Source: Flavobacteriaceae bacterium
Lineage (GTDB): Bacteria > Bacteroidota > Bacteroidia > Flavobacteriales > Flavobacteriaceae
Assembly: GCA_020347545.1 (NCBI GenBank)
Contig: CP070731.1
Span: forward strand, 1,868,732-1,877,533
DNA: 8,802 nt
Direction: 5' to 3'
Shown in pieces: positions 1-6,522 of this stretch. Below the pieces are notes generated by a model. The model saw only the letters and a list, made by a program, of their open reading frames with translations. It was not told the DNA's origin and made no database searches. Position numbers and translations under genes: made by a program. Each line of letters opens with the position of its first letter. Within the stretch, counting starts at the first letter, position 1.

Positions 1-82
1 TTTCATTCATAAGAATTAGAGTTTTTTAACTTCTTTTCGAAGTTTCGTTCAACATTTTTTGTTTAAAAAAATAAGGTTACGT
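1..82. other. AT-rich intergenic end, possible start of a further minus-strand gene
   Basis: This short stretch lies downstream of the winged-helix gene on the minus strand. It contains a 6-bp inverted repeat (AACTTC, 5-nt loop, GAAGTT) near positions 29-45 and an AT-only stem near 54-73. Neither is followed by a T-run placed as in a normal intrinsic terminator. On the minus strand an ATG at 10-8, with another at 6-4, stays open to the window edge after only three codons. It could be the start of a next gene such as an export cargo peptide, but it is too short to judge. Confidence 0.3.
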
Positions 83-448
83 CTAACCGACTGCGTCCAG
101 TCTTTTTTTAATAACTCGAAGATAATTTGGTTCACTGCACTTTCCATGCAGTTGTCGAATAATATTCACAGTAGATCGGCCTGCATAGATCTGTACCAGA
201 TCTCCTTGTGAAAGAACATGTACCGAAATATTAATATTTATTTCAAATTCCCCATCATAATAATAGGTTTTAGCACGGCGGTCAAATCTTATCGGAGCTT
301 CCAATTCTCTCAATTGCTCCAGTAATGTAAAGGTTTGCCGAATACTTAAATGCAGTTTTTTTGATAAGTCTGAAGGAGTTCCTGTAGCTTCCAGTTTTAT
401 CAGATTGTGTATTTTTCTTATTCGCTCCAGTTGTTTTAAAGTATTCAT
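83..448 (-). CDS. Small winged-helix (HTH_11/DeoR-like) DNA-binding protein
   Basis: This 121-residue protein is probably a cytoplasmic transcription factor or DNA-binding accessory. Residues 6-46 read as a helix-turn-helix: a helix rich in K, R and I, then TPSDLSKKLHLSIRQTFTLL as the turn and recognition helix. A short wing follows at about 50-66, where an aromatic cluster TYYYDGEF resembles the 'tYrY' end of HTH_11 wings. The remaining 50 residues (71-121) have no domain I recognise and contain one Cys (104). There is no sensor, receiver or ligand domain. The gene starts at an ATG 38 nt after the exporter stop, with no clear Shine-Dalgarno sequence, which is usual in Bacteroidota. It is probably the third gene of the export operon and may regulate that operon or its cargo; that role is inferred from position only. 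Confidence 0.75.
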   Translation of the reverse strand: MNTLKQLERIRKIHNLIKLEATGTPSDLSKKLHLSIRQTFTLLEQLRELEAPIRFDRRAKTYYYDGEFEININISVHVLSQGDLVQIYAGRSTVNIIRQLHGKCSEPNYLRVIKKRLDAVG

Positions 449-486
449 TTTTTGATTTGGGATATTAAAAAAGCATTTACAGAATT

Positions 487-2640
487 TTATATGGATTGCC
501 GCTGCCAGAGATTTTGATAAACCCCTTTTTGTTTAATGAGTTGTTTATGAGAACCTTGTTGAGATACGATTCCTTTGTGCAGAACTATAATTTTGTCTAC
601 ATATGAAAGACTAAACAACCTGTGAGAAATTAGAATAATGATCTTATTTTGTTTTTTGAGATGATGCAATACCTCTTGGAGCACAGATTCTGCATGACTG
701 TCCAGAGCAGAACTGGCTTCGTCAAAAATTAGAACATCTGTTCCTTTATACAAGGCTCGTGCAATGGCCAGCATTTGTTTTTGTCCTCCGGAAAGGGACA
801 AACCATTCTCACCGATACGTGTATGATATCGATTAGGGAGAGATTCAATAAATTCACTGATTTTTAGGTCAGCACATATTCTTTGCAACCGTTTCATATC
901 TATTTTATTTGACCCGATGGTTATATTCTCAATAATGTTTCCCTCAAAGAGATGAATATTTTGAGGTACGACCGAAATAGATTTTCTCAGGGCATTGGTA
1001 GATATATCCGCGTGATGGAATTCATTAAACTCAATTTTGCCATTTTTTAACGGGTACAATGCCTGAATTAGTTTAGCGATTGTAGATTTTCCCGAACCAC
1101 TTTCACCGACAAGGGCCGTAATTTCTCCCGCGCTAAAGCATAAATTTACATTCATCAGTGCATGGCTCCTGTTATCATAATGAAAACTGACATTTGTAAA
1201 GGATATCTTTTCGATTCTTTCTATATCCATTAAAGCAAGGCTGTTTTTGTTTTCGATTTCGAGATCCAGTATTTCAAAAAGCCTGTCGGCAGCAATCAAG
1301 GCATTTTGAATTGTTTTATTTGAAGAGACCAATGCGGCTGCCGGACCCGTGAAGTATCCAATTATTGCATAAAAGGAGAACATTTCACCTGCTGATAACT
1401 GTTTTTTCATTACTAATGTTGAACCAATCCACAGTAAAATAATAGTGAAAAGTCCCGAAATGCCCTGAGTTGCAGATTGACCAAGTACCTGATGTATAGA
1501 AGATTTGTATCCGAAGCTCAGTAATTTTATAAACTTGCTCTCAGTTTTTGATTGCATCAGTTTTTCCAGGGTATATAATTTAATAGTACTTATTGCGCCA
1601 ATTGACTCGACCAACTGACTTTCCAGATCTGCAGATTGCTCCATAATGGAGCGTTCAGTTCTTTTGTTGAGTGTGTTGGTTATCCAGTAAATAAGAAGAT
1701 ACACAGGAATTATCAAAAACATGATCAACCCGAGTTCCCACTTATAGAAGAACATCAATACGAAGGAGAAAAAGACTATAAAAAAATTAACCAGCAGGGA
1801 AAGTGAAGTATTATTGATAAAGACACGTATTTTAACGGCATCATTTATTCTGGATATCATTTCACCCACCCGCATAGTGTCAAAAAACCGCTGTGGTAAT
1901 TTTAGCAGATGTTTATAATATCCTAAAATGAGCCTGGCATCTATTTCCTGTCCCGATCTCAATAAGAAAATATCCTTGTAAATATTCAAAACAATTTGAA
2001 CCACCAGAATAAAAATCATGCTAATACTCATCAAATGGAGTAATTTGTAGTTGTTGAAAACAATGACATGGTCGGTAATTTTCTGAATATATATTGAAGT
2101 TGAAAAACCTAGCAGGGTATAGAACACAGATCCAACCAAAGCTTGAATCAAAATGAATTTATGAGGCCTTAACAAGGCCCAGAATCGCTCTGTTTTGGAT
2201 TTTCTTTCATCCCCTTCGAGAAATTTTTCTCCGGGAAGTAATATTACGAGAACCCCGCTCCATTGTTTCTCGAATTCTGCCAGATCAACTTTTTTCAACT
2301 GACCTTGATCCGGGTCCATAATATGGATTTGATTTGCATTCACCTTTGAGATAACAACAAAATGCTGAAGTTTGTTCTGAACGATGATGTGGGCTATTGC
2401 AGGTTTTGGAATTTGAAACAAACTATTGCGACTTCCTTTTACACCTTTGGCATCAAAACCAATTTTTTCTGCTCCTTCAACGAGCCCCAGCATATTGGTT
2501 CCATCTTTTGTTGTACCGATCAACTGCCTTATTTTTGCTATCGGTACGTATAAATTGTAAAAAGCAGCAATGGAAACCAAGCAGGCTGCTCCGCAATCTG
2601 AAACATCGTGCTGTTTTATTCGTTTAATTCTCTTTTTCAT
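487..2640 (-). CDS. C39 peptidase-containing ABC exporter (PCAT), bacteriocin/peptide processing and secretion
   Basis: This 717-residue protein has the full length of a peptidase-containing ABC transporter. Such proteins cleave a leader peptide, usually after a double glycine, and export the released peptide across the inner membrane. Residues 5-135 are the C39 peptidase: Gln10 (oxyanion hole), Cys16 in DCGAACL, His93 in LQHFVV and Asp109 in MDPDQG make an intact active site. About six membrane segments lie between 160 and 440. The nucleotide-binding domain (about 475-717) has Walker A GESGSGKST (512-520), Q-loop Gln560, signature LSGGQ (616-620), Walker B VLIFDE (636-641) and H-loop His673, all intact. 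The start codon overlaps the stop of the HlyD-like gene as ATGA, implying translational coupling. Relatives include ComA, LagD and PCAT1. The cargo is not identified, so no gene symbol is given. Confidence 0.95.
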   Translation of the reverse strand: MKKRIKRIKQHDVSDCGAACLVSIAAFYNLYVPIAKIRQLIGTTKDGTNMLGLVEGAEKIGFDAKGVKGSRNSLFQIPKPAIAHIIVQNKLQHFVVISKVNANQIHIMDPDQGQLKKVDLAEFEKQWSGVLVILLPGEKFLEGDERKSKTERFWALLRPHKFILIQALVGSVFYTLLGFSTSIYIQKITDHVIVFNNYKLLHLMSISMIFILVVQIVLNIYKDIFLLRSGQEIDARLILGYYKHLLKLPQRFFDTMRVGEMISRINDAVKIRVFINNTSLSLLVNFFIVFFSFVLMFFYKWELGLIMFLIIPVYLLIYWITNTLNKRTERSIMEQSADLESQLVESIGAISTIKLYTLEKLMQSKTESKFIKLLSFGYKSSIHQVLGQSATQGISGLFTIILLWIGSTLVMKKQLSAGEMFSFYAIIGYFTGPAAALVSSNKTIQNALIAADRLFEILDLEIENKNSLALMDIERIEKISFTNVSFHYDNRSHALMNVNLCFSAGEITALVGESGSGKSTIAKLIQALYPLKNGKIEFNEFHHADISTNALRKSISVVPQNIHLFEGNIIENITIGSNKIDMKRLQRICADLKISEFIESLPNRYHTRIGENGLSLSGGQKQMLAIARALYKGTDVLIFDEASSALDSHAESVLQEVLHHLKKQNKIIILISHRLFSLSYVDKIIVLHKGIVSQQGSHKQLIKQKGVYQNLWQRQSI

Positions 2641-3275
2641 CCTTGAGTCAGATAATACCAGTCATCAGCCTGATCGAAGAGAAGTGTGAAAAGGGACCTG
2701 TTTCTGTCAAAAAAACAAGTTTTTAAAGTCATTCCATTTTTCAACTCACCTCTTGTGAATGTATTGAGAAAAAGGGCAGACTCATTCAGTGAGCAAATAA
2801 CTTTAAATACAGGCTTTCCATTAATAATTGTAATTTCATTGGCAACTTTATTAATTATTCCTGATGCCGTTCCCCATTCCCTGTAATCGAAAGCATCTAT
2901 TTGAAATTGTACGGATTGATTATTATTCACCGAACCAATATCTTTTGGAGAAATATAGCATTCAACAAAAAGATCCGTCCGGGGCGGTATTTCGGCAATT
3001 GCGCTTCCTGAATAAATAAAGTTACTGATTTTCAGACTTTTAAACTCCTCTGTACTTGCATCGACGATTCCGTTCAACAGATTCTTTTTTCTTTCAGTTT
3101 GAATAATCCCCGGAGCTGATTTATAAATATCAACCTTGATAAGGGGTAGGGAAACAGCAATGCAAAGAAGTAATAAAAGAAGAACCAGGTAAATCGTTTT
3201 GCTTCGCCTGAGAAACTTGTACCGGTAAACTTCAGAGTAATAATTTAAAGTCTTTTTTGGGATCATAAATTTCAT
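2637..3275 (-). CDS. HlyD-family membrane-fusion protein, short form without coiled-coil hairpin
   Basis: This 212-residue protein is an inner-membrane-anchored periplasmic adaptor expected to partner the adjacent ABC exporter. A basic cytoplasmic N-terminus (1-27) precedes one membrane helix (about 28-46). The start of a lipoyl/barrel strand follows (SAPGIIQTERKKNLLNGIV, 53-71). Then comes FIYSGSAIAEIPPRTDLFVECY (86-107), which in full HlyD proteins is the second lipoyl half, and a beta-barrel region typical of HlyD (SPKDIGSVNNNQSVQFQIDAF, then GIINKVANEITIINGKPVFKV). Full-length relatives are about 400 residues or more; here the first lipoyl half and the whole alpha-helical hairpin are missing. 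The reading frame is intact with no stop or frameshift, so this is either an in-frame deletion or a natural short form. It is the first gene of the operon and its TGA overlaps the next ATG by 4 nt. Confidence 0.85.
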   Translation of the reverse strand: MKFMIPKKTLNYYSEVYRYKFLRRSKTIYLVLLLLLLCIAVSLPLIKVDIYKSAPGIIQTERKKNLLNGIVDASTEEFKSLKISNFIYSGSAIAEIPPRTDLFVECYISPKDIGSVNNNQSVQFQIDAFDYREWGTASGIINKVANEITIINGKPVFKVICSLNESALFLNTFTRGELKNGMTLKTCFFDRNRSLFTLLFDQADDWYYLTQG

Positions 3276-3582
3276 GGTATTTGATAATTAAGGGTGATTA
3301 GTCAATGACAAAGCTCAGAAAACCTTAAGTTAATTTCTCACTTAAAACCTTTGTATTGGTCAGGGGTTTCCGTTTAATTTTTATCTTAGAGCAAATCAAG
3401 CAAAAGCCTGAAATGATAAAGACACTCTATGGAAAGAAAAGATTAAAATACTGAGAATGAGCATCAAAAAAATCGAATATAAATTAGTTGAATCCGGATT
3501 GAAAGCCATTATTTCAGGTGATGGTGAAGAGTGGACTTTGACTTCGATCGAATTCAGTAAAACTCAAAAACTCCAAGAGATG
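3276..3582. other. Divergent intergenic region between export operon and GH43 operon
   Basis: About 307 nt separate the minus-strand HlyD start from the preferred GH43 start. It should hold promoters for both directions. On the plus strand a good Bacteroidota-type candidate is at 3350-3382. On the minus strand the only resemblance is GAGCTTTG (3316-3309), one mismatch from TAnnTTTG, without a TTTG at the right distance, so the export promoter is not convincingly located. From 3412 to 3582 the sequence is open in the same frame as GH43 (57 codons, ATG at 3457). No RNA gene, riboswitch or terminator was seen. Confidence 0.6.
3350..3382 (+). promoter_or_regulatory. Candidate Bacteroidota sigma-A promoter for the GH43 operon
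   Basis: TTTG at 3350-3353 is followed after 21 nt by TAATTTTT at 3375-3382. The second element matches TAnnTTTG at all fixed positions but the last. Transcription would start near 3390, giving a 5' leader of about 190 nt to the preferred GH43 start or about 65 nt to the upstream ATG at 3457. The match is imperfect and the region is AT-rich, so chance occurrence is possible. Confidence 0.35.
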
Positions 3583-5256
3583 ATGAAACGAATCCTATTT
3601 TTTATTCTTATCAGTGCCTCAATTCAAGTTAATTCGCAAAAAGCTTCTTTTCTCAACCCGATCCTTCCGGGAGGCTATCCGGACCCTTCGATTTGCAGAG
3701 TAGGAGATACCTTTTATCTCGTCAATTCTTCTTTTGAATATTTTCCGGGACTCCCGATCCATAAGAGCAGGGATTTGATCAATTGGGAATTGATTGGCCA
3801 TGGGTTGCACCGTAAAGAACAATGTATTGAAGAGGTAAATTTAGTAAACGTTCAATCCGACGGCGGTATCCATGCGCCTACCATACGTTACAACAAAGGA
3901 ACATTTTATATCATCACCACGAATGTGTATTACCATCAGGATACTAAAACAACCGATTTTGTCAACTTCATTATTACAGCAAAAGACCCTGCAGGCCCAT
4001 GGTCTGAACCGCATGTACTGGAAGGAGCTCCTGGCATTGACCCGGACCTATTTTTTGATGAGGATGGAAGGGCCTGGTATGTTGGTACACATGCGCCTGA
4101 TAAACCGAATTTTCCGGGAGAAGGAGAGATCTGGCTTCAGGAAATTGATCTGGAGAACTGGAAACTGAAAGGTGAAAGGTCCTTTTTATGGCGAGGAGCT
4201 TGCGGGGGCGTATGGGCCGAAGGCCCGCATATGTATAAAAAAGACGGTAGGTTTTACCTGATGATTGCAGAAGGCGGAACCAGTTATAACCATGCCATGA
4301 TGATTGCGGTGAGCGATGAGATCCGAGGTCCTTATGTTCCAAATGACAGAAATCCTATTATGACCTCTCGACATCTTTCGTATGACAATTGGGTGCATAG
4401 TACCGGGCATGCAGATCTGGTAGAACTTGAAGATGGGCGCTGGTATATGGTTGCCCTTGGAATTCGAGGCGATGAGAACAGGGGTTCGAATATGGGCAGG
4501 GAAACTTTCTTACTTCCGGTTCAATGGGAACGTGAGCCTTATGAATGGAAAGAAATAAAGTATGAATGGCCGGTAATTGCACCAAAATCGGGTAGGGTAG
4601 AGCGCTTTAACCCTGTTGTATTTGAAGGAACGTCGCAAAAGAGGGATAATAGCTTCATAGATTTCTTTGATAAACCTGATTTGGATCTGGCATGGAATTT
4701 TAGAAGGGTTCCTTTGGAAGGAATGTATTTTCTTGATTCGGAGAAAGGAAAACTGGTACTTTACACGCAGAAGGAATCAATTAAGGAAAGGGGCAGAGCC
4801 TCTTTAATGGGGTTCAGACAAACCGAAAGTGATTTTGAATATAAGGCTAAAATGGAATTTAACCCTGTGAAAAAAGGGTCTGAGGCAGGAGTATTAATTA
4901 TTCAAAAAGATAATAATTATATCAGTTATACGCTTATCAAAAGAGGCAACGCACTATGGATTCAACTAAAACTTGTATCACCTGATACTGGAACTTCGAT
5001 TCTGAAAGAGATGAGGATGGATCGGAAATTTGAGGATATTATTTTTAAAATTGAATCTACTGATCATCAATACCATTATTCATTTAGCTTGGATGGAAGA
5101 AATTTTGAGCTCTTTCACAGTTCTGAAGCAGGTTTGGTTTTAAGCAGGAAATACACGGGAGCCAATTTAGGCATCTATGCAACTGGCAATGGAAATAAGA
5201 ACATGGAGAAAGCAGTTTTTGACTGGGTGGTATATAAAGGATTTCAAAAATTTTAA
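3583..5256 (+). CDS. Secreted GH43 family glycosidase (beta-xylosidase / alpha-L-arabinofuranosidase type)
   Basis: This inverting glycoside hydrolase has a five-bladed beta-propeller. From the ATG at 3583 it is 557 residues. MKRILFFILISASIQVNSQ is a Sec signal peptide, probably cleaved near VNS-Q. The catalytic propeller begins at NPILPGGYPDPSI. In this numbering the general base is Asp34 (YPDPS), the pKa-modulating residue Asp153 (GIDPDLF) and the general acid Glu213 (WAEGPH), so all three are present. The conserved STGHADLVE segment is also present. Residues from about 353 to the end form a C-terminal beta-sandwich (concanavalin-like, as in GH43 beta-xylosidases). Family knowledge suggests xylan- or arabinan-derived substrates; the exact sugar cannot be read from sequence. 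An adjacent ATG at 3580 and a distant in-frame ATG at 3457 exist; 3457 would bury the signal peptide behind 42 residues, so it is disfavoured. The next gene starts 3 nt downstream. Confidence 0.93.
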   Translation: MKRILFFILISASIQVNSQKASFLNPILPGGYPDPSICRVGDTFYLVNSSFEYFPGLPIHKSRDLINWELIGHGLHRKEQCIEEVNLVNVQSDGGIHAPTIRYNKGTFYIITTNVYYHQDTKTTDFVNFIITAKDPAGPWSEPHVLEGAPGIDPDLFFDEDGRAWYVGTHAPDKPNFPGEGEIWLQEIDLENWKLKGERSFLWRGACGGVWAEGPHMYKKDGRFYLMIAEGGTSYNHAMMIAVSDEIRGPYVPNDRNPIMTSRHLSYDNWVHSTGHADLVELEDGRWYMVALGIRGDENRGSNMGRETFLLPVQWEREPYEWKEIKYEWPVIAPKSGRVERFNPVVFEGTSQKRDNSFIDFFDKPDLDLAWNFRRVPLEGMYFLDSEKGKLVLYTQKESIKERGRASLMGFRQTESDFEYKAKMEFNPVKKGSEAGVLIIQKDNNYISYTLIKRGNALWIQLKLVSPDTGTSILKEMRMDRKFEDIIFKIESTDHQYHYSFSLDGRNFELFHSSEAGLVLSRKYTGANLGIYATGNGNKNMEKAVFDWVVYKGFQKF

Positions 5257-5259
5257 AAA

Positions 5260-6405
5260 ATGAAACTTACAAGAAGAAATTTCGTAAAAAAAAGTGGACA
5301 GGTATTGCTGGCCCTGCCTTTATTGGGAAGCAGCCTTATGTCATTTAAGTTGCCTCAAAATACCAGGCCACTTAAAATACTCATATTAGGAGGAACAAGC
5401 TTTCTTGGGCCACATCAGATTGCTTATGCGCTTTCAAGGGGCCACAGGATAAGTACTTTTACCAGAGGGAAGTCTAAACCAACGGTTCATTTTGACAAGT
5501 TTGACAAGGTAGAGCAGCTCATCGGAGACAGAGAAAATGACCTTTCGGCAATTGAAACCGGCGAGTGGGATCTGGTGATTGACAATTCAGGAAGAAAGAC
5601 CGAGTGGACGAGAAAAACGGCTCAATTACTAAAGGATCGCGCATCGATATATATGTATACTTCTTCAACCGGGGTCTACTATCCTTATCTCAAGGAGTCA
5701 GTTGATGAGAACGACCAGGTTCTCTTGACTGAACCTAAAATTGAAATGGATGATGAAACCAAGCTTGAATATTGGTATGGAGTGATGAAGGCGACATCAG
5801 AAGAGGAAACCATAAAGGCCTTTGGCAAGGACAGATCCATCATTGTCCGCCCCACCTATATGATGGGACCCGGTGATAAAACGGACCGATTTATCTATTG
5901 GCCGATCCGGCTGTCAAGAGGGGGAGAAATGCTGATACCAGGCCAGGCCCAGGATCCCGTTCAGTATATAGATGTTAGAGACGTGGCACAATTCATGATC
6001 AATCTTGCTGAAAAGAACCTTACAGGAACCTATAATGCCGCGGGACCTGAAAAGGCAACGGGAATGCACAAATTTGCAGAAGAGATCAAGCCGACTTTTA
6101 GCAATGAAATATCTTATGTTTATATTGAAGATTATCCCTTTTTGCTGGAAAACGAACTTCCCTATCTTGTTCCGTGGATCATGCCTACAGGCAATAATTA
6201 TGGAACGGCCCGTATCAAGAATAAGAAGGCCATTGAAAACGGTCTTAAATGCAGAGATTTAAAACAAAGCATTAGAGATACATTAGCCTGGTGGAACTCT
6301 GAAGTATTGACTCAGGAGAGAAGGGATAAATTTGAAAATGACCCTAAGGGTTTATTGCAAAGAGAAGAGATGATTCTTTCCAAATGGAAAGGCAAGAAAA
6401 ATTAG
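5260..6405 (+). CDS. Tat-leader NAD-dependent epimerase/dehydratase (extended SDR) family protein
   Basis: This 381-residue Rossmann-fold protein belongs to the extended short-chain dehydrogenase group that includes UDP-sugar epimerases. The N-terminus MKLTRRNFVKKSG carries a twin-arginine motif (RR at 5-6, F at 8, K at 10), followed by a hydrophobic stretch (15-28) and a possible cleavage site around 28-32. This predicts export of the folded, cofactor-loaded enzyme through Tat. The mature part starts at LKILILGGTSFLG, with the NAD(P)-binding glycine motif at 44-50. A TSSTGVYYP strand (134-142) contains the catalytic Ser/Thr, and YGVMK (173-177) is the YxxxK active site. RPTYMMGPGD and QYIDVRDVAQ are typical extended-SDR substrate-domain motifs. 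It sits 3 nt after GH43, so the two are almost certainly cotranscribed, suggesting action on a sugar released by GH43. The true reaction and substrate are unknown. Confidence 0.88.
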   Translation: MKLTRRNFVKKSGQVLLALPLLGSSLMSFKLPQNTRPLKILILGGTSFLGPHQIAYALSRGHRISTFTRGKSKPTVHFDKFDKVEQLIGDRENDLSAIETGEWDLVIDNSGRKTEWTRKTAQLLKDRASIYMYTSSTGVYYPYLKESVDENDQVLLTEPKIEMDDETKLEYWYGVMKATSEEETIKAFGKDRSIIVRPTYMMGPGDKTDRFIYWPIRLSRGGEMLIPGQAQDPVQYIDVRDVAQFMINLAEKNLTGTYNAAGPEKATGMHKFAEEIKPTFSNEISYVYIEDYPFLLENELPYLVPWIMPTGNNYGTARIKNKKAIENGLKCRDLKQSIRDTLAWWNSEVLTQERRDKFENDPKGLLQREEMILSKWKGKKN

Positions 6406-6450
6406 GAAATTATTCAAAATTTTCGAAGTCGGGGCAATCTATATTCCCGG

Positions 6451-6466
6451 AATGATTTTAATCATT
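6451..6466. repeat. Short AT-rich inverted repeat, possible weak terminator
   Basis: AATGATT, two T residues, then AATCATT form a 7-bp inverted repeat about 45 nt after the SDR stop codon, followed by TTG rather than a long T-run. It also abuts the -33 element of the lipoprotein promoter. It could mark the 3' end of the GH43-SDR transcript or be a regulator half-site pair; the stem has only two G-C pairs, so this is weak. Confidence 0.25.
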
Positions 6467-6494
6467 TTGTAAAAGATACGATTTGTTATATTTG
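6466..6494 (+). promoter_or_regulatory. Bacteroidota sigma-A promoter for the lipoprotein gene
   Basis: TTTG (6466-6469), a 17-nt spacer and TATATTTG (6487-6494) match the Bacteroidota -33/-7 consensus (TTTG, 17-23 nt, TAnnTTTG) at every fixed base. The expected start is near 6500, giving a leader of about 20 nt before the ATG at 6523. The leader is A/T-rich with no strong Shine-Dalgarno sequence. This is the clearest promoter in the window and supports separate transcription of the lipoprotein from the upstream operon. Confidence 0.7.
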
Positions 6495-6522
6495 AGGCTT
6501 TTAAATTAAAAATTGATCTTAG

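Noticed and set aside
28..73. Possible intrinsic terminator for the export operon
   Set aside because: The AACTTC/GAAGTT stem and the following AT-only stem lack a T-run in the right place on the minus strand, and stability would be low.
2362..2886. Plus-strand open frames of 63-76 codons opposite the ABC exporter and HlyD genes
   Set aside because: They lie antisense to well-supported coding sequence, have cysteine- and phenylalanine-rich low-information translations and no promoter or family match.
3309..3316. GAGCTTTG on the minus strand as -7 element for the export operon
   Set aside because: One fixed base mismatches and no TTTG lies 17-23 nt upstream.
3412..3453. 13-codon mini-ORF (MIKTLYGKKRLKY) ahead of GH43 as leader peptide
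   Set aside because: Too short, no attenuator-like hairpins after it and no sequence bias that would suggest regulation.
3619..4585. Several open frames of 67-122 codons within GH43 on both strands
   Set aside because: GH43 has all catalytic residues across this span; the other frames are shadows with no recognisable domains.
6005..6262. 85-codon plus-strand frame inside the SDR gene
   Set aside because: It is wholly inside conserved SDR coding sequence in another frame and resembles no protein.
6406..6440. Imperfect inverted repeat GAAATT...AATTTTC just after the SDR gene as terminator
   Set aside because: Contains mismatches, almost no G-C pairs and no following T-run.
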